The notes: generated by a model from the letters alone, not told the origin. A stretch of DNA of 6,516 bases from Pseudomonadota bacterium (GCA_023390955.1 JAEWBW010000516.1:1-6516); one strand, 5' to 3'. Numbered from the stretch's first letter, positions 1 to 6,505 are shown. Made by a program: numbers and translations.

Positions 1-1544
1 CCGACCGGCAGCAGCCGCTCGCCGTTGATCTGGTGCGACAGGCCGAGCGCCGAGAGCATGATGAACAGGTTCATCTCGGCGATGCCGAGCTCGAGATGCT
101 GGCCCTTCGGCGAGAAGTCCCAGTTGAACGTGGACGGGATTTTCTCGCTGCGGAATAAGTCCGCCTTCTCGCCGCGTGCAAACAGGCCGCGGCGGTTCAC
201 CCACGGACCGAGATTGGTCGAGACGGTGACGTCGGGCGACGTCGTCACGATGCGCTTTGCGAGCTCGCTGTCGCCGCGTGCAATCTCGTTCAGCACGAGG
301 CCAAAACCCTGCTGCGTCGACATCTGCGGCGACGGCTTGAACGCGAGCTGCGCTGGCACCTCGACCACTGGCGCCGTCAGCCGGCGGCCATCCTTGTTGA
401 ACGGCACGCTCGCCAGGAAAGATTCCAGTTCGGCCGCATCCTGCGAAAGCCCCTCGAACTTGTCCCATTCATGGCCGGGCCGGATGCCTTGGCTCTCGCG
501 ATATTTCTCCATCTGCGCGACCGTCATCAGGCCGGCGTGGTTGTCCTTGTGGCCCTGGAACGGCAGGCCGACGCCCTTGATGGTGTAGGCGATGAAGCAG
601 ACCGGGCGATCGTGGTCGATGGACTCGAAGGCCTCCAGCATGCTCGCCATGTCGTGGCCGCCAAGGTTCGACATCAGCGCCAGCAGCTCCTCGTCGCTGC
701 GCTTGTCGATCAGCTTGGTGATCGGCCCCTGGTCGCCGATCTCATCATGCAGATGCTTGCGGAACGCGCCGCCGCCTTGAAAGCACAGCGCGGCATAGAG
801 CGCGTTCGGACAGTTGTCGATCCAGCTCTTCAACGCCTGCCCGCCAGGTTCGGCAAAGGCGTCGCGCATCAGGCGGCCATATTTCACGATCACCACGTCC
901 CAGCCGAAATTGCGGAACATGGTCTCGAACTTTTCCCAGAGCCCTTCGCGAACGACGGCGTCGAGCGACTGCCTGTTGTAATCGACCACCCACCAGGTGT
1001 TGCGCAGGCCGTGCTTCCAGCCTTCCGCAAGGGCTTCGAAAATGTTGCCCTCGTCCATCTCGGCATCGCCGACCAGTGCGATCATCCGCCCTTCGCGGCG
1101 GTCCTTCATCCAGCCGTGCGATTTGACGTAGTCCTGCACCAGTGACGAGAACAGCGTCTGCGCAACGCCGAGGCCCACCGAGCCGGTCGAGAAGTCGACA
1201 TCGTCGACGTCCTTGGTGCGCGATGGATAGGACTGCGCGCCCTTGAAGCCGCGAAAATCCTCCAGCTTCTCGCGGCTCTGGCGGCCGAACAGATACTGGA
1301 TGGCGTGGAACACCGGGCTCGCATGCGGCTTCACCGCGATACGATCTTCCGGGCGCAGCACGTGGAAATACAGCGCGGACATGATGGTCGCGAGCGACGC
1401 GGATGAGGCCTGGTGTCCGCCGACCTTCAAGCCATCCGTGTTCGGGCGAATGTGATTGGCGTGATGGATGGTCCATGACGACAGCCACAGCGCCTTGCGG
1501 CTCAGGGCGGACAATGTGGTGAGGCGCGCAGAATCGACGGGCAT
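1..1544 (-). CDS. Homodimeric pyruvate dehydrogenase E1 (AceE)/transketolase-like enzyme, 3' end missing
   Basis: The reading frame is open from the start at 1544 to the left edge, giving about 514 residues; the last third lies outside the window. The protein is a thiamine-diphosphate enzyme of the AceE/transketolase type, expected to decarboxylate pyruvate or another 2-oxo acid in the cytoplasm. Visible marks are the GGHQASS stretch (residues 42-48), the KPHASPVFHA stretch (about 72-81, with His74), and the cofactor/magnesium motif GDAEMDE (159-165) followed 30 residues after its Asp160 by N190-R-Q192, the same spacing as Asp230/Asn260/Gln262 in E. coli AceE. A KGVGLPFQGHKDNHAG loop follows (323-338). 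ELGIAEMN holds the likely catalytic Glu490. The usual GDG is GDA here. GGH lies at residue 42, against about 105 in AceE, so the N-terminus is short. The substrate is not proven; a 2-oxobutyrate dehydrogenase of the MdeB type or a plain transketolase-like protein are alternatives. It diverges from an Lrp/AsnC regulator. Confidence 0.88.
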   Translation of the reverse strand, partial: MPVDSARLTTLSALSRKALWLSSWTIHHANHIRPNTDGLKVGGHQASSASLATIMSALYFHVLRPEDRIAVKPHASPVFHAIQYLFGRQSREKLEDFRGFKGAQSYPSRTKDVDDVDFSTGSVGLGVAQTLFSSLVQDYVKSHGWMKDRREGRMIALVGDAEMDEGNIFEALAEGWKHGLRNTWWVVDYNRQSLDAVVREGLWEKFETMFRNFGWDVVIVKYGRLMRDAFAEPGGQALKSWIDNCPNALYAALCFQGGGAFRKHLHDEIGDQGPITKLIDKRSDEELLALMSNLGGHDMASMLEAFESIDHDRPVCFIAYTIKGVGLPFQGHKDNHAGLMTVAQMEKYRESQGIRPGHEWDKFEGLSQDAAELESFLASVPFNKDGRRLTAPVVEVPAQLAFKPSPQMSTQQGFGLVLNEIARGDSELAKRIVTTSPDVTVSTNLGPWVNRRGLFARGEKADLFRSEKIPSTFNWDFSPKGQHLELGIAEMNLFIMLSALGLSHQINGERLLPV

Positions 1545-1551
1545 GGCCATG

Positions 1552-1555
1552 CTCC
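1552..1555 (-). promoter_or_regulatory. Ribosome binding site deciding the E1 start
   Basis: On the minus strand a GGAG lies 7 bases before the ATG at 1544 but only 1 base before the in-frame ATG at 1550. The spacing favours the downstream ATG, so the protein should begin MPVDSAR rather than MAMPVDSAR. This is read directly from the sequence; the choice changes only two residues. Confidence 0.6.
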
Positions 1556-1628
1556 GGAGAATGATCCGGCGATCATACCTCTGCGCGGCCCGCCAGAATT
1601 CTCAATTTTTCGCGCGATTCCTTCCGAT

Positions 1629-1647
1629 ATTGGGATACTTTACCAAT
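1629..1647. promoter_or_regulatory. Candidate operator, ATTGG-N9-CCAAT inverted repeat
   Basis: Between the divergent E1 and Lrp/AsnC genes lies a perfect 5-base inverted repeat with a 9-base A/T-rich spacer, in one of the few A/T-rich stretches of the window. It ends 29 bases before the regulator's ATG and lies about 85 bases from the E1 start. Lrp/AsnC proteins typically bind short dyads with A/T-rich centres and often control themselves and a divergent neighbour, so this is the natural place for the regulator to bind. A weak TATGAT-like -10 for the E1 gene lies at 1572-1577 (minus strand), without a good -35 at normal spacing. Confidence 0.4.
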
Positions 1648-1676
1648 GAACTCCCCAAAAAGCAGGTTTGATCCCA

Positions 1677-2138
1677 ATGCCCGAGCTCGACGCCATCGAC
1701 CGCAAGATCCTCAGCTATCTGCAGACCGACAGCCGCATGACCATGCAGGCACTCGCCGACAAGGTCGGGCTCTCCGTCTCGCCCTGCCACCGCCGGGTGA
1801 AGCTTCTCGAGGAGCGCGGCGTCATCTCGCGCTACATCGCCACCGTGGACCAGAAGGCGCTGGGACTGCATGTCAGCGTCTTCATCTCGATCAAGCTGGC
1901 GCGGCAGAAGGAGGAGGACCTCAACCGTTTCGCACGCGCGATCTCCAAATGGGACGAGGTGCTGGAGTGCTATTTGATGACCGGCAACCGCGACTATCTG
2001 CTGCGTGTCGTCGCCGCCGACCTCGCCTCCTACGAGACCTTTCTGAAGACCAAGCTGACCCGGCTCGACGGCATCGCCTCGATCGAGTCGAGCTTTGCGC
2101 TGAGCCAAGTGAAGTATTCGATCGCCCTGCCGGTGTGA
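1677..2138 (+). CDS. Lrp/AsnC family transcriptional regulator
   Basis: A 153-residue protein, the usual size for the family. It is a DNA-binding regulator that senses an amino acid or related small molecule. It opens with the typical ELDAIDRKILSYLQ helix (residues 3-16), followed by the helix-turn-helix at about 23-50 (MQALADKVGLSVSPCHRRV, then the E-E-R-G-V-I turn). The RAM ligand-binding and oligomerisation fold spans about 66-145 and includes the family's TGNRDYLLRV stretch (102-111). The ATG at 1677 was chosen because an AGG ends about 10 bases upstream. A TTG at 1668 is in frame, but the AGG would then be only one base away. It is divergent from the E1-like gene with about 130 bases between them, so control of that gene and of itself is likely. 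The effector cannot be read from the sequence. Confidence 0.93.
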   Translation: MPELDAIDRKILSYLQTDSRMTMQALADKVGLSVSPCHRRVKLLEERGVISRYIATVDQKALGLHVSVFISIKLARQKEEDLNRFARAISKWDEVLECYLMTGNRDYLLRVVAADLASYETFLKTKLTRLDGIASIESSFALSQVKYSIALPV

Positions 2139-2150
2139 GGACGCCGCGGA

Positions 2151-2165
2151 CGGCCCTCCGGGCCG
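2151..2165 (+). terminator. Short GC-rich hairpin after the Lrp/AsnC gene
   Basis: CGGCCC-TCC-GGGCCG forms a perfect 6-pair stem with a 3-base loop, beginning 13 bases after the regulator's stop codon and about 80 bases before ppk2. No T-run follows, so it is at best a weak intrinsic terminator or an RNA 3'-end stabiliser. It would help separate the regulator transcript from ppk2. Confidence 0.3.
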
Positions 2166-2242
2166 CTCGGATGTCACATGGATGCAACAAAGGCCACGGA
2201 TGGTCGTTGAATATCAGCACCGTACATTCGAGAGCCGCAGCC

Positions 2243-3163
2243 ATGACCGACGCCAACCGCACGTCCGAGACCGCCAAGCGCGAGCGCATCATCCGGGAGA
2301 TGGCCGACGATCTCGACGAGGAGATCGAGATGGAGCTCGACGATTCCAGGCTCGATGAACTCCTGGACGAAACCGAGCCGTCAGGCCCGTCACTCGACCG
2401 CCGCGTCTACTTCAAGGAATTGCTGCGTCTCCAGGGCGAACTGGTCAAGCTGCAGGACTGGGTCCAGGCCGAGAAGAAGAAGGTGGTCGTGCTGTTCGAG
2501 GGGCGCGATTCCGCCGGCAAGGGCGGCGTCATCAAGCGCATCACCCAGCGTCTCAATCCTCGCATCTGCCGGGTTGCAGCACTCCCCGCGCCGAGCGAGC
2601 GCGAGCGCACGCAATGGTATTTTCAGCGCTACGTCGCGCATCTGCCGGCCGGCGGCGAGATCGTGCTGTTCGACCGCAGCTGGTACAACCGCGCCGGCGT
2701 CGAACGGGTGATGGGGTTCTGCACCGAGGATCAATACCAGGAGTTCTTCCAGTCGGTGCCTGAGTTCGAGCGCATGCTGATCCGCTCCGGCACGATCTTG
2801 ATCAAGTACTGGTTCTCGATCACCGACGATGAGCAGCAATTCCGCTTCTCCATGCGCATCCAGGATCCCCTCAAGCAGTGGAAGCTGAGCCCGATGGATG
2901 TCGAGGCGCGCAGCCGCTGGGAGCAGTACACCAAGGCCAAGGAAAAGATGCTCGAGCACACTCACCTGCCGGACTCGCCATGGTGGATCGTCGACGCCGT
3001 GGACAAGAAGCGTGCGCGGCTGAACTGCATCGCGCACCTGCTCGATCAAATCCCGTACCAGGATGTGGCGCGGATGCCTGTCGTGCTGCCGCCGCGCGTG
3101 CGCAACCCCGACTATCACCGCGGGCCGATTCCGGCCGAGATGCACGTGCCTTCGAAGTATTGA
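2243..3163 (+). CDS. ppk2: Polyphosphate kinase 2 (PPK2 family)
   Basis: A 306-residue, single-domain cytoplasmic kinase that transfers phosphate between inorganic polyphosphate and nucleoside di- or triphosphates, favouring nucleotide synthesis from polyphosphate. Visible marks: Walker A FEGRDSAGKGG (residues 85-95, with Lys93), a Walker B-type strand VLFDRSWYNRAGVERVMGF (141-159, with Asp144 and Arg145), and a lid region around 189-217 (KYWFSITDDEQQFRF then DPLKQWKLSP). PYQDV and the YHRGPIP tail complete the family pattern. Length and the single domain match class I PPK2 proteins of rhizobia. Residues 22-45 are strikingly acidic and probably helical, and precede the catalytic fold. The ATG at 2243 was chosen; an in-frame ATG at 2171 would add 24 residues of poor, non-family-like sequence. 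The Shine-Dalgarno is weak (GAG about 8 bases upstream). It appears to be its own transcription unit. ADP versus GDP preference cannot be read. Confidence 0.94.
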   Translation: MTDANRTSETAKRERIIREMADDLDEEIEMELDDSRLDELLDETEPSGPSLDRRVYFKELLRLQGELVKLQDWVQAEKKKVVVLFEGRDSAGKGGVIKRITQRLNPRICRVAALPAPSERERTQWYFQRYVAHLPAGGEIVLFDRSWYNRAGVERVMGFCTEDQYQEFFQSVPEFERMLIRSGTILIKYWFSITDDEQQFRFSMRIQDPLKQWKLSPMDVEARSRWEQYTKAKEKMLEHTHLPDSPWWIVDAVDKKRARLNCIAHLLDQIPYQDVARMPVVLPPRVRNPDYHRGPIPAEMHVPSKY

Positions 3164-3188
3164 GGAAGCGCCGACTTCTCCTTGCGGC

Positions 3189-3300
3189 CATCCTTCGAGA
3201 CGCCCGCCGTCGGCGGGCTCCTCAGGATGAGGTTCTGTTTCCCGGCGAGATGCTGGACCCTCATGGTGAGGAGCCCGCAAAGCGGGCGTCTCGAACCATG
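3189..3300. repeat. Palindromic intergenic repeat element, 112 bases
   Basis: Two arms (3194-3232 and 3259-3295) are nearly exact reverse complements: TTCGAGACGCCCGC, then a variable tip, then GCGGGCTCCTCA, two mismatched bases and ATGAGG. Flanking CAT/ATG bases also pair. Each arm holds its own small hairpin (CCCGCCGTCGGCGGG on the left, CCCGCAAAGCGGG on the right). The 26 bases between the arms are unpaired. The layout resembles intergenic palindromic repeats found in many copies in Bradyrhizobium and Rhodopseudomonas genomes; that identification is from memory. It fills the gap between the convergent ppk2 and alcohol dehydrogenase genes and could act as a bidirectional transcript end, although no T-run follows either side. 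Confidence 0.8.
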
Positions 3301-3325
3301 CAGGCCGAGCACGTTCGTCAGCCTG

Positions 3326-4405
3326 TTACCGCCATGGCTGCACGATGATCTTGGTATGCGCCTCGGGATTGGCGAGGTCGGCAAACGCCTTCGCCACGCC
3401 GTCGATGCCGACCGTTGCTGTCACCATGGCGGCCGCATCCACCTCGCCCTCCGCAATGAGGCGAAGCGAGGCCGCAAACTCCTCGGGCGTGTAGCCGAGG
3501 ACGTATTGCACGTTCAGCTCCTTCATGATGCCGAGCATGGGCTCGCTGCGGTCGCTCTCCATGCAGACGCCGACGACGACGATGCGCGCATCGCGCGGAG
3601 CACCTTCGAAGACTTGCTGCAGCAGGCCGGGTACGCCGACACATTCGAAGATGACCGCGGGCTTCAACGCCGGCAGCATCGCCTGGAACGGCGGCCGCGC
3701 GGCCTTCTCGGCGTCCGACATCTGCGCGTGCTCGGCCCAGGTCGCGTAGGGCTGCGACACCTTTGGATCGACCACGATATCGGCGCCGAGCTTCGCCGCC
3801 AGCGCGCGCCGCGTCGGCGAGTAGTCGGCGGCAACAATCGGGTGCAGGCCTTTGAGCTTCAGCGCAGCAATGACCGCGAGCCCGACCGGCCCGCAGCCGA
3901 TCACCAGCGGTACTTCGCCGCCGCGGATGTTGGCCTTCGCTACCGCGTGCACGCCGACCGCGAGCGGCTCGGTCAATGCGGCATGATCCGGCGCAAGGCC
4001 GTTCGGAACATCCAGCAGCAGCGGCTCGCTGAGCAGCATCTGCTCGGCATAGCCGCCGACATTGTCGTTGGAGTAACCGATGCCCACGATGCCCTGCGGC
4101 GTCACCAGCGCCGGCAGCGAGCAGACATGGGTGCCCGGCTTCAGCTTGCGTGCCGTGCCCGGGCCGTAGTCGACGATCTCGCAGCAGAATTCGTGGCCGA
4201 ACACCACGTCGCGCGCCAGGTCCATCGGCGTGCGCCCGACCTTCTTCGCCATCTCGGCCATGCGAGGCGCATGCAGGCGCGCGTGCAGATCGGAGCCGCA
4301 GATGCCGCAGGCAAGCGTCTTGACCAGCACCTGGCCGGGGCCGGGCGTGGGCTCGGCCATCCGGTCGACGACAATCTCACCGTTCCTGAAAATCGCGGCC
4401 CGCAT
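3326..4405 (-). CDS. Zinc-binding medium-chain alcohol dehydrogenase
   Basis: A 359-residue NAD(P)-dependent oxidoreductase of the medium-chain dehydrogenase/reductase family, cytoplasmic, converting an alcohol or polyol to a carbonyl or the reverse. The catalytic zinc site is visible: Cys36 in ACGICGSDLH (32-41), His71-Glu72 in FGHEF, and Glu146 in TEPLAV. The Rossmann motif is VIGCGPVG (168-175), and Asp194 at the end of the next strand suggests NAD rather than NADP. The four-cysteine structural-zinc lobe is missing: the matching region (about 88-120) has only Cys95. Cys36 and His71 are about 35 residues apart, roughly 10 more than in common members, because of a basic loop (42-67). The start is well supported by a GGGAGGA upstream. 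The substrate is not readable. It follows the DMT transporter on the same strand, across a perfect palindrome. Confidence 0.92.
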   Translation of the reverse strand: MRAAIFRNGEIVVDRMAEPTPGPGQVLVKTLACGICGSDLHARLHAPRMAEMAKKVGRTPMDLARDVVFGHEFCCEIVDYGPGTARKLKPGTHVCSLPALVTPQGIVGIGYSNDNVGGYAEQMLLSEPLLLDVPNGLAPDHAALTEPLAVGVHAVAKANIRGGEVPLVIGCGPVGLAVIAALKLKGLHPIVAADYSPTRRALAAKLGADIVVDPKVSQPYATWAEHAQMSDAEKAARPPFQAMLPALKPAVIFECVGVPGLLQQVFEGAPRDARIVVVGVCMESDRSEPMLGIMKELNVQYVLGYTPEEFAASLRLIAEGEVDAAAMVTATVGIDGVAKAFADLANPEAHTKIIVQPWR

Positions 4406-4410
4406 CCGGC

Positions 4411-4417
4411 TCCTCCC
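4411..4417 (-). promoter_or_regulatory. Strong ribosome binding site of the alcohol dehydrogenase
   Basis: The minus strand reads GGGAGGA followed by 5 bases and the ATG at 4405. It is the best Shine-Dalgarno in the window and fixes this start. It predicts efficient translation relative to the neighbouring genes, which have weak sites. Confidence 0.75.
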
Positions 4418-4438
4418 TTATTGTTGGAACCGTTGATA

Positions 4439-4458
4439 GCACAGGGTAACCCCTGTGC
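4439..4458 (-). terminator. Perfect 20-base palindromic hairpin between transporter and dehydrogenase genes
   Basis: GCACAGGG-TAAC-CCCTGTGC is an exact 8-pair stem with a 4-base loop. On the minus strand it starts 8 bases after the transporter's stop codon, where a terminator would sit, but no T-run follows. It also ends 33 bases before the alcohol dehydrogenase start, so an operator for a dimeric regulator of that gene is an equal reading. Confidence 0.45.
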
Positions 4459-4466
4459 GTATTGCG

Positions 4467-5492
4467 TCAGGCGTTCGGCGAACGCTCGGCCTGCACCAGC
4501 AGCTGGGCGCGGCGGACGCGCTCGCGGTGGGCGATGTAGAGACCGCTGGCGACGATGAAGGCCGCACCGGTGCAGGTCCAGACATCAGGCACTTCCTTGA
4601 ACAGGAAGAAGCCCAAAATGCTGACCCAGAGCAGCTGCGTGTAGGAGAACGGCGCCAGCACCGAGGCGTCACCGTAGCGATAAGCCAACACGACGATCCA
4701 CTGTCCGACCGTGGACGCGATGCCGATGAAGATGCCGAGGCCGATGCCGGTCCAGGTCGGCGTGACCCAGACGAACGGCACGATCGCGGAGAGGATGACG
4801 ACGCCCGTCAGCGCGGAATAGGCCATCGTGGTCACGACGGCTTCACGGCCGCTGATCATGCGCGTCAGGATCAAAGCGGCGGCCCAGCACAGTGCCGAGA
4901 CGATCGGGAAGAAGGCGGCGAGATGAAACGCGCTGGAGCCCGGGCGCAGGATGATCAGCACACCAAACAGGCCGACGCCGGTCGCGATCCAGCGGCGCAT
5001 GCCGACCTTCTCGCTCAGGAAGACGATCGACAGGGCGGTGACGAACAACGGCGAGACGAAGCCGGTGGCGGAGGCCTCGGCGATCGGCAGGAACGCAAGA
5101 CCGGTGATGAAGAACAGCGACGAGCCGAGCAGCGCGACGCCGCGCATCAGCTGCGTGCCGAGCCGCTCGGTGCGCATCGCATAGACCGGCGAGAACGGCA
5201 GCATCACCGGCGTGAACAACGCCGCGAAGGTGAGGAAGCGGATCCAGGTGATCTCGATCGACGGCAGCGATGTCGAGAGATACTTTGCAGTCACGTCGGA
5301 GCAGCCGAGGAAGATCGTCGACAGCAGCACCAGTGCGATGCCCTTGAAGGGATGATCGACGCGCGCGGGTGCGCGGCGCGAAGCCTGCTTCTTCTCGGGC
5401 GCGGGCATGGGAATACTGTCGAGCCTTGCGGCTACGGCGGGCGGCGGTGTCACGGCTGGAACTCGGACGAAATGCGAATCGGGTGAGCCCAT
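4467..5492 (-). CDS. DMT superfamily (EamA-type) inner-membrane transporter
   Basis: A 341-residue integral inner-membrane protein with two EamA repeats (about 50-183 and 192-322) and about ten hydrophobic helices, as in drug/metabolite transporters that export metabolites or amino-acid-like compounds. The first repeat ends with the typical SPLFVTALSIVFLSEKV stretch (147-163); the second shows YRYGDASVLAPFSYTQLLW (271-289) followed by FFLFKEVPD. The substrate cannot be read. About 48 residues precede the first helix; they are proline- and basic-rich, long for the family and probably cytoplasmic. The start is uncertain: a GTG at 5519 (GGAAG only 2 bases away), the ATG at 5492 (no clear Shine-Dalgarno) and an ATG at 5408 are all in frame and all keep the membrane domain. 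A short basic tail (RERVRRAQ) follows the last helix, fitting the positive-inside rule. Confidence 0.9.
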   Translation of the reverse strand: MGSPDSHFVRVPAVTPPPAVAARLDSIPMPAPEKKQASRRAPARVDHPFKGIALVLLSTIFLGCSDVTAKYLSTSLPSIEITWIRFLTFAALFTPVMLPFSPVYAMRTERLGTQLMRGVALLGSSLFFITGLAFLPIAEASATGFVSPLFVTALSIVFLSEKVGMRRWIATGVGLFGVLIILRPGSSAFHLAAFFPIVSALCWAAALILTRMISGREAVVTTMAYSALTGVVILSAIVPFVWVTPTWTGIGLGIFIGIASTVGQWIVVLAYRYGDASVLAPFSYTQLLWVSILGFFLFKEVPDVWTCTGAAFIVASGLYIAHRERVRRAQLLVQAERSPNA

Positions 5493-5538
5493 AAAAAACG
5501 ACAAATGGGCGCCTTTCACAACTTCCGAAAACAGGATG

Positions 5539-5568
5539 CCGATATGCGCTGACGGGCAAGCGCGTCAA
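5539..5568 (-). promoter_or_regulatory. Possible promoter for the DMT transporter gene
   Basis: On the minus strand TTGACG (5563-5568, five of six matches to the -35 consensus) is followed after 18 bases by TATCGG (5539-5544, a poor -10). The TTGACG overlaps a TGACG-N8-CGTCA dyad (5550-5567) that might be a regulator site. The predicted transcript would start near 5532, about 40 bases before the ATG at 5492. A separate promoter would uncouple the transporter from the aldo/keto reductase upstream. The evidence is weak. Confidence 0.25.
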
Positions 5569-5596
5569 CGCCCCGTTAATAATGAGGGTTTTTGCA

Positions 5597-6436
5597 CTAC
5601 AGCATCGGCAGGCTGCGTGGCTTGGTGCCGCGTGGAAACGCCGCATCCAGCGCCGCAATCTCCTCTTTCGTCAGCACGAGATCGCCGGCCACCGCATTTT
5701 CACCGGCATGCTCCGCCGACGACGCCTTCGGGATCGCAAACACCGTAGTCGCCCGGGTCAGGAAGCTCAGCGCGACCTGACGCGGCGTGGCGCGACGCGC
5801 GTCCGCAATGCGCGCCAGCTCAGCGCCGCCCTTGCTGCGCGCATCCGGAAAATCGTCGTGCCCGAACGGGGAATAGGCGACCACCGCAACGCCGTGCTTC
5901 TCGCACCAGGGGATCACCGCGTGCTCGATCGCGCGCTCCTTGAGATGATATAGCACCTGGTTGCAGGCAATCTTCCCTGCGCCGGACACGTCGAGGATTT
6001 CATCGAGATCGTCGGCGTCGAAATTGGAAACGCCCCACGACTTGATCTTGCCGGCCTTCACCAGATCCTCGAACGCGGCAACGGTGTCTTCGAGCGGATA
6101 CGATCCGCGCCAGTGCAGGAGGTAGCAGTCGAGGCTGTCCGTCTTCAGCCGTTTCAGCGACCGCTCGCAGGCCGTGATGGTGCCGCGGCGCGAGGCGTTG
6201 CTCGGCAGCACCTTCGAGACCAGGAACACCTCGTCGCGGCGGCCGGCGATCGCGTCGGCGATGACCAGCTCGGCGTCGCCGTACATTTCCGCGGTGTCGA
6301 TATGGGTCATGCCGAGATCGAGCCCGCGCTGCAGCGCTGCGATCGCGCGTTTGCGGTCGCCGTGATCGAGATACCAGGTGCCCTGCCCGATCAGGGAAAC
6401 CTGCGGGCCGCCTTTGCCGAAAGGTTGTTGTCGCAT
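5597..6436 (-). CDS. Aldo/keto reductase family oxidoreductase
   Basis: A 279-residue cytoplasmic NADPH-dependent reductase of aldehydes and ketones, built as a TIM barrel. The catalytic tetrad is complete: Asp47 and Tyr52 (HIDTAEMYGDAE), Lys75 (FLVSKVLPSN) and His108 (CYLLHWRGS). GVSNF (135-139), NQV (159-161) and AYSPFG (187-192) line the cofactor and substrate site, and IPKASS (235-240) is the cofactor phosphate-binding loop. Length fits the prokaryotic DkgA-like aldo/keto reductases. The ATG at 6436 was chosen because MRQQPFGKGGPQVSLIGQGTW matches the usual family N-terminus and a GGA lies 6 bases upstream; an in-frame ATG at 6472 would add 12 residues with no ribosome site. It is the first of three leftward genes, with about 100 bases to the transporter start, so tight coupling is unlikely. 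The substrate is unknown. Confidence 0.93.
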   Translation of the reverse strand: MRQQPFGKGGPQVSLIGQGTWYLDHGDRKRAIAALQRGLDLGMTHIDTAEMYGDAELVIADAIAGRRDEVFLVSKVLPSNASRRGTITACERSLKRLKTDSLDCYLLHWRGSYPLEDTVAAFEDLVKAGKIKSWGVSNFDADDLDEILDVSGAGKIACNQVLYHLKERAIEHAVIPWCEKHGVAVVAYSPFGHDDFPDARSKGGAELARIADARRATPRQVALSFLTRATTVFAIPKASSAEHAGENAVAGDLVLTKEEIAALDAAFPRGTKPRSLPML

Positions 6437-6505
6437 CGCTTGTCCAGGTAACCCGTTGCAAAGGGGCACCATAGAGGACAGGGATGGCGGCGTCGATTCC
6501 GCTTC

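Noticed and set aside
471..1145. Rightward open frame of about 224 codons
   Set aside because: It is antisense to the E1 gene and has no recognisable domain.
745..1488. Leftward open frame of about 247 codons overlapping the E1 gene
   Set aside because: It is in a different frame on the same strand as the E1 gene, which shows all the expected cofactor motifs; this frame is Arg-rich shadow sequence.
1646..2242. N-terminal extension fusing a longer frame to PPK2
   Set aside because: The upstream part overlaps the Lrp/AsnC gene in another frame and looks like shadow sequence; family similarity starts after the ATG at 2243, so it is not a fusion protein.
2390..3280. Leftward open frame of about 296 codons
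   Set aside because: It is antisense to ppk2 and runs through the palindromic repeat; no family features.
3182..4558. Long rightward open frame of about 458 codons
   Set aside because: It lies antisense to the well-supported alcohol dehydrogenase, has a low-complexity Arg/Ala/His-rich composition and matches no family; it is a by-product of G/C third-position bias.
4455..5486. Rightward open frame of about 343 codons rich in Asp, Glu, Arg and Gln
   Set aside because: It is antisense to the DMT transporter; the highly charged composition is what reverse-reading hydrophobic codons gives. No domain is recognisable.
3326..6436. A single three-gene operon forming one pathway
   Set aside because: The genes share a strand, but the gaps, a hairpin and a possible internal promoter argue against tight coupling, and the protein families do not point to a common substrate.
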